DNA of 64,000 nucleotides, taken from Fistularia commersonii. Lineage: Eukaryota; Chordata; Actinopteri; Syngnathiformes; Fistulariidae. Numbering within the stretch: the first letter of the stretch is position 1; each line of letters starts with the position of its first letter. The translations under genes were made by a program, and so were the position numbers. The notes below the pieces were generated by a model. The model searched no databases and was not told where the DNA came from. It worked only from the letters and a program-made list of their open reading frames with translations. Below are positions 1 to 11,879 of this stretch, one piece after another. The stretch lies in the NCBI GenBank assembly GCA_037954325.1, contig JBBMNZ010000026.1, positions 4,777,501-4,841,500 of the forward strand. The letters run 5' to 3'.

Positions 1-1
1 G

Positions 2-298
2 ATGCCGTGCTTTCCCTATGTGACATCACAGCTTGCCCTTTCACAGCTTGACCCCCAAAATCCATCGCATGCTCTGCACCTCACAGTATGGGACACTTCG
101 TTGTCTCCCCTGTATGATGTCAGTGTTAATCAATTTATGGGGTTCCCAGGTTCTTACCTGTACCATTCCCCTTTCACAGCTTCCCTGAGTCAGCTTACTA
201 CTTCGTTATCTCCCTTGAGTGACATTGAGGCTTCCCCTCTTACAATATCCCCTCAACACACAGACAACAAAAAAGGACAGATTCCTTCCAGTTCATAG
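2..298 (+). CDS. Unidentified Ser/Leu/Pro-rich reading frame at the window edge
   Basis: An open frame of 98 codons runs from the window edge to a TAG stop and may continue upstream of base 1. The product is rich in Ser, Leu and Pro and holds a near-repeated peptide (TSLSPLYDV and TSLSPLSDI) about 36 residues apart. An AATAAA lies about 510 bases downstream (810-815). I recognise no family. It could be the last exon of a plus-strand gene ending just before naa35, or an internally repetitive noncoding stretch. The start at base 2 is simply the first ATG and should not be trusted. Confidence 0.2.
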   Translation: MPCFPYVTSQLALSQLDPQNPSHALHLTVWDTSLSPLYDVSVNQFMGFPGSYLYHSPFTASLSQLTTSLSPLSDIEASPLTISPQHTDNKKGQIPSSS

Positions 299-1380
299 TA
301 AGATGTTAAAACTTAACATGCATGTCAAATGATAATGCATTAATTCTGCAGCAATATAGAATATGGGTATTTAAATTTTGCCATTTGTGACAAAATGCTT
401 GTCAAGGTGTATCCCTGTGTCCAGATGAGTAGTGCAATTCATATCTTAGTTCTCATTGTTTTACTGATGTTTACAGGTTTGCTTTTTGCTCTTTTGAATT
501 CCTCTGTCACTTGTTCCCAATTGTAAATGTAATTTTTTTATTTTGTTGTGTTTTTTTTCACTACCGTTTTTTATGACATCTTGCACATTTTCCAAGGAAA
601 GAATGACTTGAGAATTTCTTATTGATTTATCATATTTGCCGGTTACTTTTGGCAGTTCAGTCTGAATGATAACTAATTGTGCATTTAGTTAAACAGTTTG
701 TTAAATCGTATTGACAACATTCTCTTAAATATATCAAGGAAAGCAAGAAGCGCTGAATTCATATATCCATACCTGGATATCAAATTACATATCCCGGTTT
801 TCAATACTGAATAAAATCCATCATGTTAAAGTAGGACTACTTTATTACCCATTTTTAGGGTGATCAAAGCAAGCATTGATGAGACAAGTCACAAACAGTG
901 CATTTGTAGAAGTCTAAGCTCAGTTCACACATAACTAGTTACAGATTTTTAACCAAATTTCATCATATTGCATTGTCATTACGAAGTCGCTCCTGTAATA
1001 AGCGATACAAGCTCCAGTGCTCAGTAGGGCTTTTCTAAAGTCCACAGACACCAAAAGAATGCTGCAAACCCAGACTATCCCCTCGCTTGATGGTTCGGGC
1101 TGGATAAGGATTCTTGTTTGATTAAAAACAACCCAAAATATTGCGAATGATCAAGCATTCTGTTATCTCGAAGGCAGTAACAGGAGGCCAATTTCATGAG
1201 ACCAGATGGTAGTCTGATCACAATAACCCCGCAGGGCTCCTTTTACGCACTAGGATCCGAAATCTGTTAAACGACATAAAAAAGCATCTGATCATGACAA
1301 CAGGCAAAAACGTGACCCCGAGTACTTGGTTTTATAGCGCAGTTGTTTGCAAATGGAACCGTTGGGAGAAAATTGTGTTT
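299..1380. other. Intergenic stretch with two facing poly(A) signals
   Basis: No gene is supported here. The stretch is A/T-rich, with a plus-strand AATAAA at 810-815 and a minus-strand AATAAA (TTTATT at 841-846) only 25 bases further on. They could mark the 3' ends of converging transcripts, or be chance in A/T-rich DNA. Confidence 0.3.
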
Positions 1381-2023
1381 ATTTTTGCTGATTTAGGTTA
1401 CCTAGCTGAGGCTGGAGTCTGATGCACCTGCTGCAATGATAACTCATTATCGATGGAAGGAGTGCGCCAGCGGGCTAGCTAACGGTATAATATGCTAACA
1501 GTGAAGCTTATTTAAGAACAGCGAGGCTCGGTTCGCCGAAGCTGCCGGCCGGAATACTTACAAGAAGCGGGGTTTTAAAAGGCTGCATGGAAGGGAACCG
1601 GTGTCCTATTTAGCGTGAACCGAATCTTGGGCGAGTGGCACTGCTACTTTGTGGTCGTTGCCTGAAACGCCCTGATGATGTTGTGATGAGCTCAGCCGGC
1701 CGCTGCTGTCAGACAGGCTGCCGGCGAACAACGCGAGAATACGGGTGAACACAAACAGAAAAGGCGAGGTGGGAAGAAAGACGCTATTTTAGGCTTGAAT
1801 CATTGCGCTGTATCCTTTTTAACAAGGATTTGATAAGGATGGGTATCTATGAATATACTCAAGTGGCACGATTTGAACTTTTAGCTGGGATACATGGCTA
1901 CCAGGGTAAAAAAAGGACTGCAACTCCCAGATTACAGTACCAGATGACGTCAAACTAATGCGCATACCCTCCAAGGCAAAGAGTGCGAACATCAGTAGCT
2001 ACATGCTTTATAGAAATAGTAAG
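1381..2023. promoter_or_regulatory. naa35: Probable naa35 promoter and noncoding first exon region
   Basis: This is the only G+C- and CpG-rich stretch upstream of naa35 (GCCGGCCGG near 1543, CGGCCGCTG near 1696), as expected for a housekeeping promoter. A strong plus-strand donor, AAG|GTATGT, ends a possible 5' UTR exon at 2023. A minus-strand donor (GTAAGT read downward from 1561) suggests that a divergent transcript may also begin here. The exact start site cannot be seen. No TATA box was noted. Confidence 0.4.
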
Positions 2024-3139
2024 GTATGTCTTCATTTACCTTCTGCAATAGTTCAATCTCAACATCACGTTGTAAATTTAGTTGTATAATTACATTTGCA
2101 TGGCAATTTTAACTCATGCTGTTCGAAGGAGTTGTCTTCCATGAGTAATATTAGCCTGTTAGCACAGGACATCATTAGCTAATTTAGTGATAGTGACATT
2201 TGTGTTTCTGCTTTGCCCTTTTCCTGAGATATATCCGCTTGAAGATGATCTGCACGATCATCGTTGTGTTTTGAATGACTCAAAGCTTTCATCATCTGTG
2301 GGAAATAACAGTAACGTTAATTACCATTCATACGATGGTGGTGCATGTCAGTCAAATAAATAGATGGCTGTTTTGTGTTTGTTCGGCTTATATATCTCCC
2401 GTTTTCACTTTTAACTTTAACAAGCCTGTTTCCTTTCATGGTTTTGAAAACTGATTTTTTTATGACAGTGAAGTCATTTGCAATATTTTATATAACATAT
2501 TCGAGATATTGGTGGAGCGGGTTTACACATATGCAGGACCAATGTACAAATATCTTATTGCGTCTTATTGCACTGAAACGTCTAAACGTCTTATTGCACT
2601 GCATTCTTCTCACTGTTCTATTGCATATGTATAACAATGTTTACACTCTTCTACCAGCACATATTCAGTGTACAGGGAAACTTGATTCTACACTGTACAT
2701 GTGACAATAAACGCTGTGAATCTATCTGGAGAAAATTACAAACTTTGGATTAGTGAATCCATAGGAATAACACAGTGCCAATCGGTTTGAAACACAAAAC
2801 CATAATTGGTAGTGTTTACAAGCAATGTAAGCTCTTAAATGTTGCAATAAGTACTGGCAGATATATTTACTACTCAACCACAATTATATTTTTACAGTGG
2901 AATACACTTCCCTCTAAAAAACCATGGCTGTTCCATTCACATTGAGATATAGCTAGACCCACAGTCTCCTACCTTTGACCTAAACCTAAATGGTAGGTTG
3001 TTCACAGCTTTGTCAGCTCAGTGAATCTGAATTTGATATTAGCCTGCTTTTCACTCAAAGTTGCATTTTTCTCGCTTAAATGTATCTTTTATTTGTATGT
3101 TTTTGTATTGGTTCTCTGTGTCTGTTATTAGTTGTCACA

Positions 3140-5990
3140 ATGGTGATGAAGTCATCAGTTGAAGATGATGATGCAGGCTGGGGGCTGGGTATCTCAGAAA
3201 AGATGAAGAACAATGCTAACTGGGTGGATATTACTCATCCTTTCAAGAGTGCATGCAAAGGTACAGGCTGTGCTGGCAGCTGAGTGTTTGAGTCATAAGC
3301 TGAATGTGCAACATCATGTGGATGAGATTTTGTTTTTTAATTGCAGAATTGAACCTTGGGGAGTTGCTTCATGACAAGCTGTGAGTTTGACACAATGCCT
3401 TTTGCAGATTCAATTAATTGGTCCCGAACATTTGCCACATAATTCAAGGCGGCCACGGGTCATATCAATAACCCTTTAAAATATTGTTCAATGACACACA
3501 CATACATGCACATACGTATGCAATACTCCAAAATGGATAACAACTTTCATGTACTTTTGCAGGTTTGGCTTGTTTGAAGCCATGTCAGCCATTGAGATGA
3601 TGGATCCGAAAATGGATGCAGGAATGATTGGAAACCAAGTCAACAGGAAAGTCCTCAACTTTGAGCAAGCTATCAAGGTAGAATTTCACAAACTTATAGC
3701 TGCTACATAATGCAAAGAATCGATTTTTCTAGCAATCTAAACCCTTTTTTTTTCTCCCCCAACATTTTAAGGACACATAACACATCATCCTGTAGCATAA
3801 TTATCTTGCCTTCATTGTAGGAGCATGCCATAAAGGTGAAAGACCTCAGTTTGCCTGAACTTATTGGGATCATAGACACTTGTTTCTGCTGTTTGGTGAG
3901 TTTTGAAATGAGAACTTTGACAGACCTTCTAATATCTTTGGAGTGCAGAAATCCAATCCTGTGTGTCTTTTTCTATGTCTGTGTGAAGATCACATGGCTT
4001 GAGGGCCACTCCTTGGCACAGACTGTGTTCACCTGCCTGTATGTCCATAACCCAGACTTGATTGAGGAGCCAGCTCTTAAAGCCTTTGCCTTGGGCATCT
4101 TGAAAATTTGTGACATTGCACGGGAGAAAGTCAACAAGGCTGCTGTGTTTGAGGAGGTAAATGTCGCTGTATAAATCCACATGTCTGGAATTACACTCTC
4201 CAAAGAGAACATAGTTTACTTCAAAATTACAGTAATTACAGCTTGAAAATACAAATAGGCACTCATGTTTTCACATTGACTAAACTTGTGGTTTTGACGT
4301 CATTTCTTAAGTAATATGTTGAAAAGTAAAACATTGTCCGAGAAGCCTTAAATCTGCTCTCATTGTGATGTCTGTATCTCCTTTGCTAAAACTGCTTCTA
4401 TTTAATAGAAATGTGTGAGAAATTAGATCGTCTGCTTTGATGAAGCTGCTCCACAAAACTCTCCTAATTGATTCCCAGTCTCGCTCTTTCATTTCAAACT
4501 TTTTTATTAAGGAGTCAGGTATTCATTTTGAAAATTATGCCCAAGTTTAGCAAGAAACACTTGCGTCGACAGCAGTGCTGAAGCCACATGGTGGCACTGC
4601 ACTCCTGGAACAACCTCTGGTCGTAATCTTGTTCTTTCTGGTTCACAATAACCCAAATAAACAAAGCTTGAATTACCAATTTGATGCGCCAGTAGACAAG
4701 TCTTCAAAACAAGGGGTAACGCTGCTCAAGCAACATCCACTTCCTTTTGACATCTTCTATCATGATCTGCTTTGTATCTCTTATAGGAGGACTTCCAAGC
4801 CATGACTTATGGCTTCAAGATGGCCAATAACGTCACTGATTTGCGAGTAACAGGTACGTTATTGCAAATGTGATTATTTTAAGAGTTTGGGGCGGAGGTA
4901 TTGTAAATTGTACCACTGAAGCCATTACAAATTAGCATTTTCAAGTCACAAGACCAAAGATCAATGTTGTTTTCTCCCCCATGTGTTTCAAATCACAAGG
5001 TATGCTAAAAGATGTGGAGGATGAGTTGCAGAAGAAAGTTAAGGTAATGGTCGTTAATAAGTTTTGAGCCGAAGTCTGCCCACCGCTGGCACTTCGGGCA
5101 GAATTGTTTACTCTTTGTTGCTCCTTCTTTCTCAGAGCACACGCATTCGACAGGGTGAGCAGCGAGACCCAGAAGTTGAGCTCGAGGTATGATGAATCAT
5201 TATTCCTTTTTTTTTTCCTCTCTTCACACTACTTTGGTTTTTGTGCCATCTTTTTTATATGTGCATATTTACTGATTAGCCTGTGGGTGGCCAGAAACCC
5301 ACGCTCCCCCATTGATTAAAGATGACATGCTCTAGCAGTTTTAGTGCCACACTTTGTCAACATTTGAAATTATGAGTGGTTAACTAATTGTTATAGATTT
5401 TCATTATTAATTTTAAACAAACGAATACATCTTCATGTGAATCCAGATTGATGGTCGATTGGGAAATTGCAAAATTAGATAATTTATAGTTTCATTTGTC
5501 CATTTTTTTTTTTTTTTTTAAGAAATGCGCATATTCCCTTATTTAAATGAATGTGTTGGTTCTTTGATCCTATTTATTACAGATATGGATTACATCAATG
5601 TTTTATTTTCTCAGCATCAGCAGTACTTGGCACTTTTTAACAGAATCAAATTCACTCGCCTCCTACTCACTGCGTTGATCGCCTTTACAAAGAAAGAGGT
5701 AACACAAGTAGGAATGTTCAAAACATCAAAGATCTTGATACATCCATGGCATTCAAAAGTTGGTTCTGTTTCACACTGAATTCTTTTATTTTTTTTTGTT
5801 TGTGTGTGCGTGTTGTTTTTTTTGTTTGTTTTTTTACCTGCAACAGACCAGCTCAGTGGGTGAAGCTCAGAAGCTTGTGGCTCAGGCAGCTGATCTCTTA
5901 TCGGCCATTCATTCAAGTATTCAGCACGGCATGCAGTCACAGAATGACACTACTAAAGGAGGTGCAAGATGCTCACATGCATGCACGCGG

Positions 5991-6055
<65 letters not shown>

Positions 6056-9000
6056 GGCAAGCGTGCCATTCCAACACCCAGCATTACTTGGCTTGTTCTC
6101 AGTTTATAAACATGCAAGTTAAAATAGTCTCACATAAATGTATAGGCTGATTCAGTCTTGGCTATCAAGTCAGTCAAACAGTTTAGTTCATAACGTTCCC
6201 ACGCTGGAGGATGACCAACATGGCATTCTTTATTGACACCTGTTCTCCTACAGATCATCCTATCATGATGGGGTTTGAGCCCCTCGTCAACCAGAGACTT
6301 CTTCCACCTACCTTCCCTCGCTATGCCAAGATCATCAAGAGGGAAGACATGGTGGCCTACTTCAGCAAACTCATAGAACGCATCAAGACGGTCTGCGATG
6401 TTATCAACACCACCAATCTACACGGCATACTGGTCAGTACAAAGTTATGAAAACAGATTTATGGATTTGTACTTATCCTCACATTGAAAATGCTAAAGAT
6501 GAAGATGCTGTAGTGCTGACCAGATCGTGTTATTTAACCAGGACTTCTTTTGTGAGTTCAGTGAACAGTCCCCCTGTGTGCTCTCCAGATCACTACTTCA
6601 AGTAAGTTGATCATTGTCTATGGGATTCAGGAGCTAGATCTGAGCTAATCGTCACAATATATCGGTACAGAGCGTATCTCATAATGTCTAGTTGTGATGT
6701 TATTGTACATTTCTTCAAATTACAAATTTGTATGTACGTTTTTACTGTCATCATTAGATTTTGGCCTTTTTGGGGGGCGTCACCCAACTACTAAACAATT
6801 TCATTCATTTGAAAAAGAGCACTTCTATTCACTTTCGAAACTGGTGTAATGTTTTTCAAAATTATGTGAGAAAAAAACTGTATGAATTGATGACCTCAGC
6901 AGCTAACCATGTTGTTTTCCTCGTTGCAGACAACTTTCCTCATAGATAATAAGAAAGTCTTTGGCACACACCTAATGCAAGACATGATCAAAGATGCTCT
7001 CAGATTCTTTGTCAGCCCGCCCGTCCTCTCTTACAAGTAAGTCGTCAATGATGATAAAGCTAGCAATGTGGGGCGGATTTTTTTTTTGTGTGTGTGTGTG
7101 GCTGTGGTTGGGTGTGCGTGTGTACACCCATGCTGATATGTGACTCCCTTCCAGATGCTGTCTGTTCAATAACCATCAGGCGAAGGACTACATCGACTCC
7201 TTTGTTACACACTGCTCAAGAGTACGTCATGATGTTTTTTTTTAATTTTCGTTTTGTTTATTTTTGTTTTTCCACTGTTCCCCTCCTTAGCATTCGGCAG
7301 AGGTTGGCAGGAAAGATTGAGATCTCGTGGACCCAAGCCAAGAGTTTGACACTGGCTGAGGTGTTCATGGAGATATTTGCATTTGATGGATGTAACACAG
7401 AATTTTCTAGACAAACAATCACAGCGCTGTGCCATTTAACATTTGTTCTGTGCGTGTTGAAATGGTTGCCCTGTGATTGTTTGCCAAACCAGTTAACCTG
7501 TTGTCTTTGAAAATTGCCCCCTAGCCATTTTGCAGTCTTATCCAGATCCAGGGACACAACAGAGCACGGCAGAGAGACAAGCTGGGTCACATTCTGGAGG
7601 AGTTTGCCACACTGCAGGATGAGGTCAGCTACAGTCCTGTTCACGTTATGGAACAGGAACTTCTCCAATTTTCTGCACGTTAAAGCAGAGTTCGGTTTTT
7701 CCTTTTTTTTTTTTTTTTTTTTTTTTGTTTGTTTTGTTTTTGAGGCTTGGATCGAAACAAATCCATATAATTTGTTTTTGAACTCTGAAAGCAAGATTAT
7801 TTCTTTTCACTTAAGGTTATTTGCTTTGGCTTTATATGACCTTTTGAACCAGCTAACACTGTGGAAGAAAAGATTATCACAGCAGTTGTTCTTCTGTAGA
7901 TGTTGAAATATATCATGAGGTTTTTTTTTTTCTGAAAAATTGCCTTCATTAACAATAGATTTGAACACCTCATGTAAATTTAAGATTTTTTTTAAATGCT
8001 ACATTATCATAGCTGGATGATACTCACTTTACACCGACATGTTGCCGAGCTTCATTATTGCATTCTGCTCATGCATATGACCTTGCAGGCGGAGAAGGTA
8101 GATGCGGCGCTGCACAGCTTGCTGATGAAGCTTGAGCCTCAGCGACAGCATCTTACCTGCCTCGGCACCTGGATCCTCTACCATAACCTCAGAATCATGA
8201 TCCAGTACCTGTTGAGTGGCTTTGAGCTTGAGCTGTACAGCATGCACGAGTATTACTACATCTACTGGTGAGCGTTTGCTTTTAACTGGTTTTTAACTAT
8301 GACACAATTAGATGTGTTGCTGGGAGGCAAATGTGTCTGTGCACTTTGGCAGGTACTTGTCCGAGTTCCTTTATGCATGGCTGATGTCCACACTGAGCAG
8401 AGCAGACTCCTCTCAGATGGCAGAGGAGCGAATTCTTGAGGAGCAGTTGAAAGGCAGAAGCAGCAAAAAGACCAAGAAGAAAAAGAAAGGTTCATTTTTC
8501 TGCACCTTTTCCACCCTGTCTACCAACTTTAGAAACAAAGCATTTTTTGTTTTTTTTTTCTATGGAGGCTGCAGCCTCCTGTAGGTGTGAACAATGCCTA
8601 ATGACGTGACTTTTTGCCTCTTTTCTGCAGTTCGACCTTTAAGCAAGGAGATCACCATGAGTCAAGCCTACCAAAACATGTGTGCCGGCATGTACAAGGT
8701 AGAACATCAGTAAAAAAGCTTTGTGACTCATTTTGAAAAAACAAAAACATACTTCGTTTCATTATGGTTTTCAAAGTTCTGGCTAGCTTCCCCTCTGGTT
8801 TTCCAAGCCATTTTGAGCAAGGCTTAGCATGGAAATTAAAGGATATTACATTCGTTTGTTGAAAGCATCCTGTTGATGGCTTGATCTCAGCAAGATTGGC
8901 AAATAATATGTTAATGGAAGATTTTGTAGCAATTCTAAATAAAGCAAAAGGGTCTGGGGCTTGTTCTGGGTTTGTGTTAGGATGGGGCCAACGTCTTCAG

Positions 9001-10241
9001 ACATTTTACCATCCTTAATACGTCTCTCTTCCTGAAAGACCATGGTGGCATTGGACATGGACGGGAAAGTTCGTAAACCTCAGTTTGAACTGGACAGTGA
9101 GCAGGTTCGCTACGAGCATCGCTTCGCCCCCTTCAACAGCGTGGTCACCCCCCCTCCTGTGCACTACATTCAGTTCAAGGTACTGTCCGTTTGCTCACCC
9201 TTTTATTGTCACAGAAGTCGCCCGTCACCGCTTGTCACAATTTCCCTCATTTGTCTGATTTTTTTCACCCTTCAGGAGATGTCCGATCTCAAAAAGTACA
9301 ACCCCCCACCAGGTTCCGCTGACCTCTATTTGGCAGCTAGCAAACACTTCCAGCAGGCCAAACTCATCCTAGAGAATGTGCCCAGTCCGGACCCGGAGGT
9401 AAGGACGTCAAACCACCTTCATTTGCAGACAAGACCCTTTTACTAAAGCATTTGATCTTACTTTGCCAATTTGTTTAGATTAAACTAAGTTCTTGAAAAA
9501 CAGCTTTCTGAAAATACACCCTAGTATAATTTTTAATTAGTCCAAATACAAATGTTGTATATAAAGAATATTCTTCCACTTGTTCAGAAATTAATCTCTT
9601 CTCACTAATATGGTGAATAACAGGTGAACCGTATACTGAAAGTGGCCAAACCCAACATTGTAGTAATGAAGCTCCTGGCTGGAGGACACAAGAAGGAGAC
9701 TAAGGTATGACAGTGCACACGTTCCTTTGGTAGTTACCATTGGCTCCTTTGCAGTTTGTGACAATTACTGTTTAACTAAATATGAACAGACTTTACATGC
9801 AGTGAATATGGGCTTTGCTGGATCCTTGTTACTCTGAGCACTGTTACTCAATTCTAGTTGTAGCCACATTGGGCGATAAAATCTCAAGCTCTTTCTATGT
9901 CATTGAGAAAACCGTCTAGTCAGTCCCAAGTTTTTACAATCTATTTCCAAATTTAGAGTTCAGCAGTCTGGGAGCGAAAATCCCCTCCATATCTCGTACC
10001 AGCATTTTTTTTATGAGCCATTTTGTCAATATAATTTGAAGTAGCCTTTCTTTAAGGTTGAGGGTTTGGTTGTAGTTCATGGCCACCATTCTTTCATGAG
10101 TTGTATCAAGGTTTTTTCCCCAATCGTCTGGATTACATTTTGCCTGCTTTAACATTCTCACTCTACTGTTGCCAATTTTAGGTGCTTCCAGAGTTTGACT
10201 TCACCGCTCACAAGTACTTCCCCGTTGTCAAGATCATCTGA
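3140..10241 (+). CDS. naa35: N-alpha-acetyltransferase 35, NatC auxiliary subunit (MAK10 homologue)
   Basis: NAA35 is the large auxiliary subunit of NatC. It holds the catalytic NAA30 and the small NAA38, and NatC acetylates N-terminal Met followed by a hydrophobic residue as chains leave the ribosome. Twenty-two coding exons join in frame to 724 codons plus TGA (human is 725): 3140-3260, 3347-3380, 3563-3677, 3821-3895, 3989-4156, 4787-4853, 5000-5043, 5136-5186, 5615-5698, 5847-5961, 6254-6432, 6542-6601, 6930-7036, 7155-7221, 7525-7623, 8089-8267, 8353-8489, 8631-8698, 9039-9179, 9276-9398, 9624-9704, 10182-10241. Diagnostic segments are the Mak10 signature [15 protein letters not shown] (about residues 59-73), [20 protein letters not shown], a lysine run KKTKKKKK (about 560-567) and the C-terminal [15 protein letters not shown]. 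The start [11 protein letters not shown] matches the family, and a 3' splice site lies just upstream at 3131. All introns read are GT-AG. Identity is near certain. Confidence 0.97.
5992..6053. repeat. (CA)31 microsatellite in naa35 intron 10
   Basis: An uninterrupted CA repeat of about 62 bases begins 31 bases downstream of the weak exon-10 donor (GTGCAA at 5962). CA repeats near donors can bind hnRNP L; here that is only a possibility. Confidence 0.95.
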
Positions 10242-10620
10242 TTCCATTCAGCTCTGCAGTTTATTGTGAATTTCTTGGAGCGTCGGCCCCTGAGTTGAAC
10301 CCTTCACTGGAATATGTGTACAAAAACTGCCTTGATTCTACTCACTTTTCCCTCACCTGGATGAGACCTTTTACACTCAAATTGACCTTTACAAGAACCT
10401 TGTTTGTGTGTGCACGCGTACGATATGTGTGTGGGCGTGTGCCTGTTTGTCTGCATTGGAGTCACACACACACAAGCCAAGGTGCTTAATTGCAAGGACC
10501 TGGCCAATGGACATGACAAGCTGCTTCTAGAACAAGGCTTGGAAAGACTTCGTGTTATGGCGATGGGAGAACCTGGAACAGTTCTTTGAAAATGAAAAAT
10601 AAAAGTGAATGGAAGTAATC
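10242..10620 (+). terminator. naa35: naa35 3' UTR and poly(A) signals
   Basis: The stop codon is followed by a 3' UTR with an AATAAA at 10598-10603, giving a UTR of about 380 bases. A second AATAAA at 10966-10971 could end a longer form. Neither end is proven from sequence alone. Confidence 0.55.
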
Positions 10621-11323
10621 TTCAAAGATCCCCTTGCTGTACCTTTTAACAAAAGATTCACTTGATGACTGGGGGATAATAGTCTCGACTGTAAAACCGG
10701 GTTAGAACAGAATTATATATTTTTAATTTAAATTAAGGCTTGAAAATGGAGATATTTGGACACAAGTGCATTTCTAAAGCAGTAAAACACTTCTGGAACA
10801 GAATCGATCCTGGAAAATCAATAGACTTCTCCTTAGAGAATATCCAAGTGGAGACAAACAATGTGTTTCCCCCCCTTGAAAGCAAGAGTATCACTTAATG
10901 TTTTCAAAGTTTAGCATATTTTGCCCTTTAAAAAGGTGTTACTGTAGAAATGATTTGACCTGGGTAATAAATGCTGTAAAGAAATATCCAACGTCCACAC
11001 CCGGTTTTTATTCAACCTTGACATTAAACGTCTGATCTTAAAACTATAAAAGCAAAAGGTATGTGGCCCTTGATTTAAACCCAGACATCAATGTAATGGC
11101 TTTGACTTTCCCTGTCAAAATAAAGGTTACACTTAATATTAACAGTACAAAACAACATGTTCTTAAACAGGCTGATAGGTATTTCAATACAATGCAGTTT
11201 TCATCTATTCACAACCATTCATGAAGATGTAGTCTATACTAGTGTTTAATGGCGCTTTAAATATGTATAATATAATAATAATATATATATATATATATAT
11301 ATGTGTGCGCACACACACACACA
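10621..11323. other. Intergenic gap between naa35 and golm1, ending in AT/CA microsatellite
   Basis: No coding exon is visible. The second naa35 poly(A) signal lies at 10966-10971. From about 11265 the sequence becomes (TA)n followed by (CA)n, which directly borders the Tc1 remnant. Confidence 0.5.
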
Positions 11324-11698
11324 CAGTGGGGAGAACATGTATTTGATACACTGCTGATTTTTCAGCTTTTTCCAATGGCAAAGCATGTAGAGGTCTGTAA
11401 TTTTTATCGTAGGCACTCAAACGATGAGATGGAATCTAAAACAAAAATCCAGAAAATCACATTGTATGATTTATAAATAATGCATTTGCTTTTTATTGCA
11501 TGACATAAGTATTTGATCACCTACCATTAAGAACTGTGGCTCTCACAGACCTATTAGTTCTTCTTTTAAGAAGCCCTCCTATTCTCCACTCATTATTACC
11601 TGCATTAACTTCACCAGTTTGAACTGGTTACCTATATAAAAGACACCTGTTCACACACTCAAACAAATTCCAACCTCTCCACAATGGCCAAGACTAGA
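11324..11698 (+). mobile_element. Tc1/mariner-type transposon remnant (left end to transposase start)
   Basis: The segment opens with CAGTGGGGAGAACATGTATT, the end of a Tc1-like terminal inverted repeat I recognise from fish genomes. It continues through the characteristic 'aatctaaaacaaaaatccag' and 'gcatgacataagtatttgat' stretches to the short 5' leader 'cctctccacaatggccaaga'. The ATG at 11684 corresponds to the transposase start (MAKT). Homology stops about 12 bases into the coding frame, so the catalytic domain and the other end are missing. The element is not autonomous and shows point decay. The flanking target TA is no longer visible on the left (CA repeat instead). Recognition is by eye; a RepeatMasker run would name the subfamily. 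Confidence 0.85.
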
Positions 11699-11723
11699 TT
11701 AAGACCAAAATCAAATAAATTAT

Positions 11724-11791
11724 TACATATATATATATATCATATATATAATTGTATATAATTATATAAAATAAAGAGAGAGAGAGAGACT
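11724..11791. repeat. AT-rich and (GA)n low-complexity tract
   Basis: Alternating AT runs are followed by (GA)8 directly after the truncated transposon. The breakpoint of the Tc1 remnant lies close to this tract. Confidence 0.8.
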
Positions 11792-11879
11792 GTATTACAT
11801 TTTTTCAAATTTTGTCACTCCAGTCCAGTGTTTGCGGGATTCAATAATCAAACCAAACAAAGATGGGAGATGCAGGTTG

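Noticed and set aside
5746..6150. 134-codon plus-strand frame
   Set aside because: It runs through intron sequence and the CA repeat, overlapping naa35 exon 10 in the wrong frame.
7258..7794. 178-codon minus-strand frame, the longest in the window
   Set aside because: It is antisense to naa35 exon 15 and to intron sequence with a poly(T) run; composition is low-complexity and no family fits.
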